NCBI GenBank assembly: GCA_964490145.1
Contig: CAZBBS010000102.1
Span: 1 to 9,137, forward strand
Length of the DNA stretch: 9,137 bases
Direction: 5' to 3'
DNA from: Eutrophocola sp964490145
GTDB taxonomy: Bacteria > Pseudomonadota > Gammaproteobacteria > Pseudomonadales > Pseudohongiellaceae
The notes under the pieces: model-generated
Seen by the model: the letters and a program-made list of their open reading frames with translations, nothing else
What the model was told of the DNA's origin: nothing
Databases searched by the model: none
Program-made: the position numbers and the translations under genes
Shown: positions 1 to 6,519 of the stretch, piece after piece
Numbering within the stretch: the first letter of the stretch is position 1
Layout of the letters: each line of letters begins with the position of its first letter

Positions 1-630
1 GGTGTTCAGGTTATGGATATATGCCTGAACAGAGTCTTCATCAGAGTCAAAGCTGCGCACCTCATGGATGTCGCCATCCCGTCGACTGTTTGGCACGATG
101 CCGCAACCATCGGTGTAGCACCACTGCCCAAAAAAATTATACCCGTCCTGGGCGAAACGGGATGTCCCCCAGGCTGATTCGTTCGCTGCCTGAGCCAAGG
201 CCAGCGATGCTGGAATTTGATCCACCCGCCGTAACAGTACACTGAGAAAATCCTCATTGGTCAGGTCTTCGGTTTCCAGTTCGTATTGTTCAGCCAATGT
301 GGACAAAAATCGTAAATCCCTGTTGCTGATATTGTCTCCCTGATCCAGGCTATCCATGATGGTAAGGAGTCTTTGCCTTTGCTGCGCAATACCTTCATTG
401 ACCTTATGGACATACGGTTCAACAAAATCGAAAAACTGCTGTTTTTTAAGTTCGACATCCAGGATGTTGGCGAAATCAGGTATGGGCTCGGGTTCAGGAG
501 GTAAAATTTCAGGAGCAGGCGGCTCCGGCTCCATCTTTTCCTCGAAGAAAAACAGCACCGTCCCGAAGAAAAACAGAAGAACGAGTGAGTAAATCAGATA
601 GGGACTTTTATTGGACTCAATTGTTGTCAT
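1..630 (-). CDS. bax: Bax-family membrane-anchored glucosaminidase, C-terminus cut by window edge
   Basis: Reading down from an ATG at 630-628 there are 210 open codons to the window edge, so the stop lies outside. A short cytoplasmic N-terminus is followed by one hydrophobic segment (about residues 11-29), then a Pro/Glu-rich linker (34-51, PEPPAPEILPPEPEP), which suggests a single-pass anchor with the enzyme domain in the periplasm. Residues 62-125 are a helical region. The catalytic part begins near 137 with IPASLALAQAANESAWGTS; Glu151 is the expected acid of the glucosaminidase (FlgJ/LytG/Bax) fold. NFFGQWCYTDGCG (165-177) follows, whose cysteine pair (171, 176) I recall from Bax proteins. 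E. coli Bax is about 270 residues, so roughly 60-70 residues are missing here. Family members cleave N-acetylglucosaminyl bonds in peptidoglycan. The ribosome-binding site is weak (no clear GGAG), but no better upstream start is visible. Confidence 0.85.
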   Translation of the reverse strand, partial: MTTIESNKSPYLIYSLVLLFFFGTVLFFFEEKMEPEPPAPEILPPEPEPIPDFANILDVELKKQQFFDFVEPYVHKVNEGIAQQRQRLLTIMDSLDQGDNISNRDLRFLSTLAEQYELETEDLTNEDFLSVLLRRVDQIPASLALAQAANESAWGTSRFAQDGYNFFGQWCYTDGCGIVPNSRRDGDIHEVRSFDSDEDSVQAYIHNLNT

Positions 631-661
631 ACCGGCGATGGACAGGTTCTGATTTAAACGA

Positions 662-685
662 ATCTTACCACAGGTGCACCTGTGG
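662..685 (-). promoter_or_regulatory. Putative bax promoter with an 18-bp perfect palindrome
   Basis: CCACAGGTGCACCTGTGG at 668-685 is a perfect palindrome. Read toward bax, it ends in TGG directly followed by TAAGAT (667-662), which together fit an extended -10 element (TG-n-TAAGAT). The palindrome thus fills the place of the -35/-10 spacer, where repressors commonly bind. No good -35 hexamer is seen. It lies 38-55 bases upstream of the bax ATG. The palindrome is certain; its role as operator and the promoter are inferred. Confidence 0.4.
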
Positions 686-707
686 AATTAGTGAAACAGG
701 ACTAACT

Positions 708-733
708 TTCAGGAATCGGGAATTATTCCTGAA
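708..733 (-). terminator. Inverted repeat after bolA, possible weak terminator
   Basis: TTCAGGAAT (708-716) and ATTCCTGAA (725-733) form a 9-bp perfect stem with an 8-base loop, starting 21 bases past the bolA stop. In the direction of bolA transcription the stem is followed by AGTTAGTCC, without a T-run. It is therefore a poor classical terminator; on the other strand it is followed by TATTTTATC. It could instead protect the 3' end of the message or bind a protein. Confidence 0.35.
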
Positions 734-754
734 TATTTTATCTTGTTGATAATA

Positions 755-1075
755 TTAGTTATTTCCTGCGCATTGGGGTGAGTCAGGCACGCTGACTGAC
801 GCTTCCCACTCGGCAGGCAAGTATAGATGAAGAGCCAGCGCATGAATCGAGCCCGACAACTCCTCACTAAGAATCCTGTAAACCGCCTGGTGGCGCTTCA
901 CTGCAGATAATCCGGCAAAAGACTCGCTGACGAGAATCAATTTGAAGTGTGATTCTGTGGCTGGTCCTGCATGCATGTGACTTTCGTTGATAAGCTCAAG
1001 ATGAACCGGCGAGAAAGCCTCCTGAATTTTTCGTGTTACCTGGTCTGCGACGTTCACGGCGACTCCGGACTCCAT
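755..1075 (-). CDS. bolA: BolA family protein
   Basis: This encodes a 106-residue protein when started at the ATG at 1075-1073. It matches E. coli BolA along its length: IQEAFSPVHLELINESH near the start, then ESHFKLILVSESFAG (41-55), RHQAVY (61-66), the hallmark HALALH (78-83), and a cysteine near the C-terminus in SPQCAG, like the SPPCRG end of E. coli BolA. BolA proteins have a class II KH-like fold, bind DNA and form [2Fe-2S] complexes with monothiol glutaredoxins through a conserved His; in E. coli BolA influences cell shape, envelope and motility genes. A further in-frame ATG at 1138 would add 21 residues and overlap the divergent GTPase gene by 27 bases. I chose 1075 because it gives the usual family length and N-terminus, although neither start has a strong ribosome-binding site. 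The gene is divergent from the GTPase gene and 36 bases from it. Confidence 0.87.
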   Translation of the reverse strand: MESGVAVNVADQVTRKIQEAFSPVHLELINESHMHAGPATESHFKLILVSESFAGLSAVKRHQAVYRILSEELSGSIHALALHLYLPAEWEASVSVPDSPQCAGNN

Positions 1076-1111
1076 ATCTGAGACAATAGGACCAGCTGTT
1101 TTGGAGTCGTT

Positions 1112-1993
1112 ATGCGGATAGGCTGGTACCCGGGCCATATGAACAAGGCCCGAAAGGATATTACACGGGCACTAAAAAAAGTCCATGCTGTTCTGGAAAT
1201 CGTGGATGCACGCCTGCCCTATTCCAGTGAAAACCCGCTGCTGCAGAACCTGGCTGCCTCCAAACCCATTTTCAAGCTGCTCAACAAATCTGACCTGGCT
1301 GATCCTGAAAAAACCCGTATCTGGCTTGATTACTATTCCAGTCAGGGCATTCCTGCCATCACCGCCTGCGGCAAGGAGCCTGGAGATATTCGCCGGCAGG
1401 TGATTCGTCAGTTCACTGAACTGCAAAAGAAAGTGGCTCCCCCCTTTCGAATTATGGTGGTTGGGATACCCAACGTGGGAAAATCCACGCTTATCAATGT
1501 CCTGACTGGTCGAAAAATTGCCAAAACAGGCAACGAACCGGCTGTCACCAAGAGTCAGCAGGAAATTCGTCTGGATGACGATCTCTTTTTACTCGATACG
1601 CCGGGAATACTCTGGCCCAAAATTGAAAATCAGGATTCGGCTTACCGCCTGGCGACAACTGGCGCCATCAAGAACACGGCTATAGAGTTCGAGGATATTG
1701 CCATGTTTGCCGTGGACTTCCTTATACACCACTATCCTGGGAAGTTGATGGACCGCTATCAACTCGACGATGTGGAGAGCGATGCCGCAACACTTCTGGA
1801 AATCATCGGCAGTAAACGTGGATGCCTGAGAAAAGGCGGTGTGGATTTCAATAAGGCAGGCGAAGTTCTATTAAACGACATTCGTACGGGGAAACTGGGG
1901 TTGTTAACCCTCGAGTTGCCCGGGGATATTCCGCCACCACCAGAACTGGAAGAACAGGAAGAAGAAGCAGCACCGCCAGCTTCAACCTCCTAA
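1112..1993 (+). CDS. ylqF: Circularly permuted ribosome-assembly GTPase, YlqF/RbgA family
   Basis: This 293-residue protein starts MRIGWYPGHMNKARKD, closely like the WFPGHM-KAR start of B. subtilis RbgA. GTPase motifs appear in permuted order: G4 NKSD (58-61), a G5-like region around ITACGKEPGD, then G1 P-loop GIPNVGKST (118-126), G2 around Thr146 (TKSQQ), and G3 DTPG (162-165), followed by ILWPK. The C-terminal half keeps the family's TGAIK, GSKRGCL and NDIRTGKLG stretches. RbgA promotes late assembly of the large ribosomal subunit in B. subtilis; a similar role here is inferred from family. GGAG at 1103-1106 lies five bases before the ATG, which supports the start. The last ~22 residues are a Pro/Glu-rich tail (PPPPELEEQEEEAAPP) beyond the B. 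subtilis end. The stop codon overlaps the stop of the convergent permease gene. Confidence 0.93.
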   Translation: MRIGWYPGHMNKARKDITRALKKVHAVLEIVDARLPYSSENPLLQNLAASKPIFKLLNKSDLADPEKTRIWLDYYSSQGIPAITACGKEPGDIRRQVIRQFTELQKKVAPPFRIMVVGIPNVGKSTLINVLTGRKIAKTGNEPAVTKSQQEIRLDDDLFLLDTPGILWPKIENQDSAYRLATTGAIKNTAIEFEDIAMFAVDFLIHHYPGKLMDRYQLDDVESDAATLLEIIGSKRGCLRKGGVDFNKAGEVLLNDIRTGKLGLLTLELPGDIPPPPELEEQEEEAAPPASTS

Positions 1994-2727
1994 AGTCTGA
2001 GAAAAGCCCGTCCCAGGACGAGAAAAGCCGAAAAGGCACACAGTCCTAACAACCAGGGGCGTGCAGATTGCCTGTCTATCAGGCGCTTTAACGGTCCATG
2101 GCAAGCCAGCCCTATACCAACGCCTATGGCCAATCCGGCACTGTATCCCACTTCCCTGGCATGAAAACGCCCTACCAGGGCCAGTGCGCTCAGAGATACG
2201 ACACAGCCCATGCTGAATAGCACAGAGAGATTGGCCCTGAGTGCGGGTCCCCGGGCATTCTGATAAACCAGGGCTATCGGAGGGCCGCCAATAGAAGAAA
2301 TGGTGCTCATGAACCCGGAGGCCAGGGTAGCGATAAACACTTTCCCCGGTGTAGCCGTGATATCAGCATGAATAAGGCTGATGACGACGGCGATCAACAC
2401 CATACCGCCGAACAGCAAGTCGAATGCCATTGACGACACAGTCCCCATCAGGAGCGCTGCAGGAGGCGTACCCAGCACCCGGCCCAACAAGGCTGCCTTG
2501 AAGTGGGAAAAGTCTATTGCATGACGGTCTCGCCAGGAGACCCAGATCACCAGCAGCAAAGCCGATGCGATCAAGGGGCCAGGAACAAGGTCGCGATCAA
2601 TTAATAGCAATACCGGCGCGGCTATCATTGCCAGCCCAAAGCCTACTGCTGATTGAACAGCGGTGCCCACCGCGACCACGGCAATAGCCAGGGCCCATTC
2701 CAGCAATGTCAGATCGAGTATTGTCAC
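1990..2727 (-). CDS. TauE/SafE (TSUP) family membrane permease, probable sulfite or organosulfur anion exporter
   Basis: This 245-residue, very hydrophobic protein has about eight membrane segments (near 8-24, 28-45, 50-64, 78-96, 102-120, 128-144, 165-186 and 194-210, with another at 222-242). Family motifs are QSAVGFG in the first repeat (25-31) and SSIGGPP in the second (144-150), the paired glycine-rich elements of the TSUP fold. The start is GTG (2727-2725), nine bases after the sulfotransferase stop, so translation is probably coupled; GGAT lies just upstream. Characterised relatives move sulfite, sulfoacetate, taurine-derived anions or thiosulfate; others have unknown substrates. It is the last gene of the five-gene minus-strand run, and its partner sulfotransferase favours a sulfur anion. 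The specific substrate cannot be read from the sequence. Confidence 0.88.
   Translation of the reverse strand: MTILDLTLLEWALAIAVVAVGTAVQSAVGFGLAMIAAPVLLLIDRDLVPGPLIASALLLVIWVSWRDRHAIDFSHFKAALLGRVLGTPPAALLMGTVSSMAFDLLFGGMVLIAVVISLIHADITATPGKVFIATLASGFMSTISSIGGPPIALVYQNARGPALRANLSVLFSMGCVVSLSALALVGRFHAREVGYSAGLAIGVGIGLACHGPLKRLIDRQSARPWLLGLCAFSAFLVLGRAFLRL
1999..2022 (-). terminator. Possible terminator at the end of the hap-to-TauE transcript
   Basis: Positions 2007-2012 and 2017-2022 pair as a 6-bp stem (one G-T pair) with a CTGG tetraloop on the minus strand, followed by CTTTTCTC. It lies inside the last codons of the permease gene, just before its stop. The stem is short and the T-run interrupted, so this is a weak call. 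No other terminator separates the two convergent genes. Confidence 0.3.
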
Positions 2728-2736
2728 AGATCCGGT

Positions 2737-3366
2737 TCAGACATCCTTGGCCCGACGGGCCTTGAATTCTTCAGTTGAATTGCTTCTGGGAAAGGGCTCA
2801 TCCGGAACCGGCAACCCAAGGGCTGAGCAGATCGGTTCCCAGCCCTGGGATACCTCCCAGATGAGCAGACGATCGGCAGGAACGCCCTGCTTTACCCTTT
2901 CCATGTGTGCCGCAAAAGCGGCCTTGGCTGTTTCAGGTTTATCAAATCCGTCTGGGTACAGGGATTTGTATATTTCCAGAACCATGTCGAGCCAGGCTTT
3001 ACGTCCCGGACTCATATCCGGTGGCGGATTCCATTTCACCGGCAGGATGGTATTGCTGGCACTTTTCCACCAGCTATCAGGATCCCTGACTGACAAAATC
3101 ACCAGTGCGTCAGGGTAGTATGCGGTTATTGCCTGCCACTGCGTGGAAACAGGTTCATCAACAGCCGCCACATAACCCTCGAAGACGGAGTCCCAGTCCA
3201 CAGGCTCTCCCAGTGCAGCCTGATGCCAGAGTGGCGTATGTTCAGGCAGATGCTCAAACAACTCGGTCATGTGATAGCACTTGCCACCCAGCAACCTTTC
3301 CAGGGCCAGCTTTAGTGACATGGTGCTGGTCCTGCCCAGACCAGCACCGATTACCTTGAGAGTCAT
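2737..3366 (-). CDS. P-loop sulfotransferase, Sulfotransfer_4-type
   Basis: This 209-residue protein begins with a nucleotide-binding loop, GAGLGRTSTMSL (7-18), the 5'-phosphosulfate-binding element for the sulfate donor PAPS, followed by the family's CYHM (30-33). LSVRDPDSWWKSA (91-103) supplies the expected 3'-phosphate-binding Arg94 and serines. Such enzymes transfer a sulfuryl group from PAPS to a hydroxyl or amine; the acceptor is unknown for most bacterial members. No signal peptide or membrane segment is seen, so it is cytoplasmic. Length is normal for this compact family. The ATG lies 15 bases after the aldehyde dehydrogenase stop and the next gene starts nine bases after its stop, so the three genes are surely co-transcribed. 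A P-loop protein of this family that is not catalytically active is possible but there is no sign of decay. Confidence 0.82.
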   Translation of the reverse strand: MTLKVIGAGLGRTSTMSLKLALERLLGGKCYHMTELFEHLPEHTPLWHQAALGEPVDWDSVFEGYVAAVDEPVSTQWQAITAYYPDALVILSVRDPDSWWKSASNTILPVKWNPPPDMSPGRKAWLDMVLEIYKSLYPDGFDKPETAKAAFAAHMERVKQGVPADRLLIWEVSQGWEPICSALGLPVPDEPFPRSNSTEEFKARRAKDV

Positions 3367-3381
3367 TGGACCAATTCCAGA

Positions 3382-4860
3382 TCAGCGCGGATAAAATGGT
3401 GGAATCTTGGCATCAAAGTTTACCCAGACAGACTTCGGTTCAGTGTAATCATGCATGGCAAAATGCCCCATCTCACGACCGTATCCTGAGTCCTTGATGC
3501 CGCCAAAGGGAGAACCTGGATGGAAACGTTTGTAACAGTTAATCCATACCATGCCAGTCTCCATGGCTTTGGCAATTTTGTGGGCTCTGGTGAGATTGTT
3601 GGTCCATAACCCGCCACCAAGACCGTAGATACTGTCGTTGGCCTGGGCAAGAACCTCCTCGTCATTCTTGAAGGTGGAAACCACCACAAATGGACCGAAC
3701 ACCTCTTCCCGACAAACCCTGTGGCTAGGTTCTGCACGTACAATGGTTGGTAGAACAAAACAGCCTTTCTGCAATTCGGGATCAGACGGCGCCTTACCGC
3801 CAAGCAGAATTTCACCGCCCTCTTCCTGGGCCACATTACAGAAATTAAGCACCCTTTCCTGATGCATCTTGGAGGTCAGAGGGCCCATTTCAGTGGTGCG
3901 ATCCAGCGGATTACCCTGCTTGATGGAGGAAGCCAGGGCGATGAATTTTTCCAGAAACTCATCGGCAATGCTTTCATGCAGCATCAACCGGGAACCCGCA
4001 ATACAGGCCTGCCCCTGATTATGGAAGATGGCAAAGGCTGAGCCGCCCACGGCCGCATCGATATTGGCGTCCTCAAAGACGATATTGGCGCCCTTGCCGC
4101 CCAGCTCCAGTTGCAGACGTTTGAGGTTGCCGGCAGATGCTTCTACGATCTTGCGTCCCGTGACGGTTGAACCGGTAAAGGAAATCTTGTCGATACCTCT
4201 GTGCTCGGCCATGTACTGACCGGTGATGTGACCATAGCCAGGTACCACGTTAATGACTCCTGGCGGAATACCGGCTTCCCTGGCCAGCTCTGCGACTCTC
4301 AGAGTGGATAAAGGCGTTAACTCGGCCTGTTTCATGACCACACAGTTGCCAGCAGCCAGAGCTGGCCCGAGTTTCCAACTGGTGAACATCAAGGGAAAGT
4401 TCCAGGGCACAATCTGACCGACCACGCCAATGGGTACACGTTGAACATAGTTCAGGAACCCGGTGTCCACCGGGATCACCGTACCTTCGTTCTTGTCAGG
4501 CATGCCTGCAAAGTACCGGTATGTGGCCACAGTTCGCATGACATCAAGATTGTGGGTGTCTCGAATCGGGTGGCCGGTATCCAGTGACTCTATCAGTGCA
4601 ATATTGTCCCTGTCTTTTTCAATGGCATCAGCAAGGCGTCCAATCAGGACACCGCGGTCTGAAGGATTCATATCAGCCCAGGCAGGAAATGCCTCTCTGG
4701 CCGCATTGACGGCCCTGTCGACATCTTCATGCTTGGCTTCAGAGACGTTAGCCAGCAGAGAATTGTCATACGGGTTATATACTTCAAAAGTACTGCCGTC
4801 AGCAGAATCCACGAATTCGTTATTGATAAAGAGTTTTGTCTGATAATTGGCTTCAGCCAT
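3382..4860 (-). CDS. hapE: NAD(P)+-dependent aldehyde dehydrogenase, probable 4-hydroxymuconic semialdehyde dehydrogenase
   Basis: This 492-residue class 1/2-type aldehyde dehydrogenase is full length. Catalytic and cofactor residues are all present: Asn154 in VPWNFP, Lys177 in VMKQAE, FTGST (228-232), general base Glu252 in LELGGK, nucleophile Cys286 in NQGQACIAGSR, and Glu386 in EEVFGPF. AAAGGTGG about eight bases before the ATG is a good ribosome-binding site. By fold alone the substrate would be open (betaine aldehyde or aromatic aldehyde types look similar). The position directly after the two hydroquinone dioxygenase genes matches hapC-hapD-hapE of Pseudomonas fluorescens ACB, where HapE oxidises the ring-cleavage product 4-hydroxymuconic semialdehyde to maleylacetate. 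The enzyme family is certain; the substrate is inferred from context. It is followed at 15 bases by the sulfotransferase gene. Confidence 0.9.
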   Translation of the reverse strand: MAEANYQTKLFINNEFVDSADGSTFEVYNPYDNSLLANVSEAKHEDVDRAVNAAREAFPAWADMNPSDRGVLIGRLADAIEKDRDNIALIESLDTGHPIRDTHNLDVMRTVATYRYFAGMPDKNEGTVIPVDTGFLNYVQRVPIGVVGQIVPWNFPLMFTSWKLGPALAAGNCVVMKQAELTPLSTLRVAELAREAGIPPGVINVVPGYGHITGQYMAEHRGIDKISFTGSTVTGRKIVEASAGNLKRLQLELGGKGANIVFEDANIDAAVGGSAFAIFHNQGQACIAGSRLMLHESIADEFLEKFIALASSIKQGNPLDRTTEMGPLTSKMHQERVLNFCNVAQEEGGEILLGGKAPSDPELQKGCFVLPTIVRAEPSHRVCREEVFGPFVVVSTFKNDEEVLAQANDSIYGLGGGLWTNNLTRAHKIAKAMETGMVWINCYKRFHPGSPFGGIKDSGYGREMGHFAMHDYTEPKSVWVNFDAKIPPFYPR

Positions 4861-4898
4861 TGTGATACCACCTTTGCGAACTAAAATTGAGACCTGTA

Positions 4899-4952
4899 AA
4901 TGATTCCGGCCTGCACCACCCCGGTTAAGAGGGACGATCAGGCCGGATCATT
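4899..4952 (-). terminator. Strong stem-loop between hapD and the aldehyde dehydrogenase gene
   Basis: AATGAT(T)CCGGCCTG (4899-4913) pairs with CAGGCCGGATCATT (4939-4952): 14 base pairs with one bulged base and a 25-base loop. It lies 40 bases past the hapD stop, inside a 131-base gap. On the minus strand it is followed by TACAGGTCTCAATTTTAG, so the T-run is poor and late. It may be a partial terminator or an RNA-processing and stability element that sets hapCD expression above that of the downstream genes. A second, smaller inverted repeat, CCTGCA/TGCAGG (4954-4959, 4971-4976), lies beside it. Confidence 0.45.
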
Positions 4953-4991
4953 ACCTGCAGCAACGCTGGATGCAGGACATGTCAGTGCTGA

Positions 4992-5999
4992 TTACCAGCG
5001 ACTGGCTGTGATTGGGAATGGCTCCAGCTCACCATTGGCATATTTCTCATCCAGGCCGGGAGTACCGTTTTCAAGTACCATTAGCATGCACCGCTTGGGC
5101 GAATATCCCTGGTGACGGATGTCAGCCGGCATGGCGCAAACATCGCCTGCTTTCATCACGATACGACCACGAGGATTGCCGGAAGACTTGTCCTGGATAT
5201 TCCAGTGAATTTCGTCTGTCAGCTGAATAAACCACTCGTTTCTGTCATTTCCATGGATTACCGGCAGCATGTGCTCTTCGCTGGTTACGCAGCAGATACA
5301 GGCACGGGTGATGGAGGTGAACGACGGGTTCCAGGTCACATCAGCACGGGCAATATGATCAAACAGGTTGAAGGCGTGCAGCTGCCCTTCAAAACCGGCT
5401 TCGGTTTCAATATCCGGCTGGTCGAAATCCAGGTCAGCAAAAGCACGATTGATGGGGTGGCCAGTGGCATCTGAACGCGGCTGGACATCACCAGGCAGAC
5501 CCAGCATGCGACGTGCTGGTTCAAAACCACGAATGAGCGGGCCTGAGGCTTCAGTCTGCTTGGCGCCCAGTGGCGAACCGGTTTCCAGTGGTGCGCTCAG
5601 TGGGTCATAGCCTTCATTGATCCAGTTCTTGGAGATGGTTTCAAAGGCTACACGTACATCGTCAGTGTTGAAGGTTTCCAGATAATCGACACCGGTATCC
5701 TTGTGGCCTTTGCTGTATGAGCCAGCATAGATATCGACGGTACCGTAATGGTTCTGGGTGCCAAAAACATCATCAAAGAAAATCCATCCGTAGAAAAAGC
5801 CCCAGCCGATATCACGCACCATTGCGCGCAGAAAACGGTCGACTTCAATGGTATGGGTGCCTTTTGGCCAGCCTACATGGACAAAATAGGCATCACGGGT
5901 AAATGTGAAACCACCGAACTGGAAGCTGCGGTAGCCCAGTACGGGATCAGGCTCGGATGCGATGACAGAAACCTTTTCCGGAGTAACTTCGGTATTCAT
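4992..5999 (-). CDS. hapD: Hydroquinone 1,2-dioxygenase large (iron-binding) subunit
   Basis: This 335-residue protein (about 38 kDa, as for HapD, PnpD and HqdB) carries the Fe(II) site of the two-subunit hydroquinone 1,2-dioxygenase. The PnpCD structure places iron on His256, Asn258, Glu262 and His303 of PnpD. Here His249, Asn251 and Glu255 (IHGNDRNEWF) and His296 (PADIRHQGY) occur with identical spacing. Other stretches I recognise from the family are MVRDIGWGFFYGW, FGTQNHYG, GFEGQLHAFNLF and DVTWNPS. The enzyme opens hydroquinone with O2 to 4-hydroxymuconic semialdehyde. The reading frame is open upstream to an ATG at 6065, but that would overlap hapC; the ATG at 5999-5997, preceded by AGAGGA, gives the family's length and a 28-base gap after hapC. 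Distant cupin relatives such as 3-hydroxyanthranilate dioxygenase share the C-terminal fold but not this two-subunit arrangement. Confidence 0.92.
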   Translation of the reverse strand: MNTEVTPEKVSVIASEPDPVLGYRSFQFGGFTFTRDAYFVHVGWPKGTHTIEVDRFLRAMVRDIGWGFFYGWIFFDDVFGTQNHYGTVDIYAGSYSKGHKDTGVDYLETFNTDDVRVAFETISKNWINEGYDPLSAPLETGSPLGAKQTEASGPLIRGFEPARRMLGLPGDVQPRSDATGHPINRAFADLDFDQPDIETEAGFEGQLHAFNLFDHIARADVTWNPSFTSITRACICCVTSEEHMLPVIHGNDRNEWFIQLTDEIHWNIQDKSSGNPRGRIVMKAGDVCAMPADIRHQGYSPKRCMLMVLENGTPGLDEKYANGELEPFPITASRW

Positions 6000-6027
6000 G
6001 ATTCTATTCCTCTTTAAGTAATTCGTA

Positions 6028-6519
6028 TTAGCCCAGAACGCAAATGTCAGACCATTTTTCGACACTGACCGGTCCAGCAGATGTCTGGATCAGAACAACG
6101 CCCGGATTGGCCGTTTTCATCTGGTAGGCAGAACCTTGCGGCAGCAGCACTTCATGGCCGCGACGAGCGGTAATCTTGCCCATGCGTTTGCCTTTGGGGT
6201 TGCCGGACATGATTTCAGCACCCGCTTCATGGGTCGCTTTCTCATCTTCTTCCAGCTGGTAAAACTCAAATTCAACTTCACCGTCCATGATAATGGCGAA
6301 CTCATCATGCGGTGCGCGGAACCATGGAGATGTGCCTTCAGCACGGGCTACTTCTGCACAGTATTCCAGATTGGAGGCCACCATAATCCGTTCCCAGGGG
6401 GACGAGGTGCTGCAGATTTCATAAATATTGGAGAAGGCGTAATGCTTGAGATCATCATTCAGGTCGATGCTCCCTTTGGTATAGGAGTCAAGAGACCCCA
6501 TCATCGTTTTATAGCTCAT
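6028..6519 (-). CDS. hapC: Hydroquinone 1,2-dioxygenase small subunit
   Basis: This 163-residue protein (about 18 kDa) has the size of HapC, PnpC and HqdA. It is a single cupin-like domain: NIYEICSTSSPWERI (31-45), RAEGTSPWFRAPHDEF (59-74), an IIMDGEVEFEFY strand pair (76-87) and RRGHEVLLPQGSAYQM (119-134), with GHEVLLPQGSAY as the second cupin motif. In PnpCD the small subunit is required for activity and packs against the iron-bearing subunit rather than holding iron itself. The frame is open to an ATG at 6594, but the ATG at 6519-6517 has AAGGGG about seven bases upstream and yields the family N-terminus, so I start there. It is the first gene of the five-gene run, 308 bases downstream of the PQQ dehydrogenase stop, and precedes hapD by 28 bases. 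Confidence 0.9.
   Translation of the reverse strand: MSYKTMMGSLDSYTKGSIDLNDDLKHYAFSNIYEICSTSSPWERIMVASNLEYCAEVARAEGTSPWFRAPHDEFAIIMDGEVEFEFYQLEEDEKATHEAGAEIMSGNPKGKRMGKITARRGHEVLLPQGSAYQMKTANPGVVLIQTSAGPVSVEKWSDICVLG

Noticed and set aside
2663..3118. 151-codon plus-strand open frame
   Set aside because: It lies antisense to the sulfotransferase and permease genes, with low-complexity composition and no recognisable motif.
3420..3836. 138-codon minus-strand open frame
   Set aside because: Alternative frame inside the aldehyde dehydrogenase gene, whose catalytic residues are all intact in the main frame.
5997..6065. Longer hapD start at 6065
   Set aside because: It would overlap hapC, has no ribosome-binding site, and the added residues do not resemble the family; the ATG at 5999 has AGAGGA in front of it.
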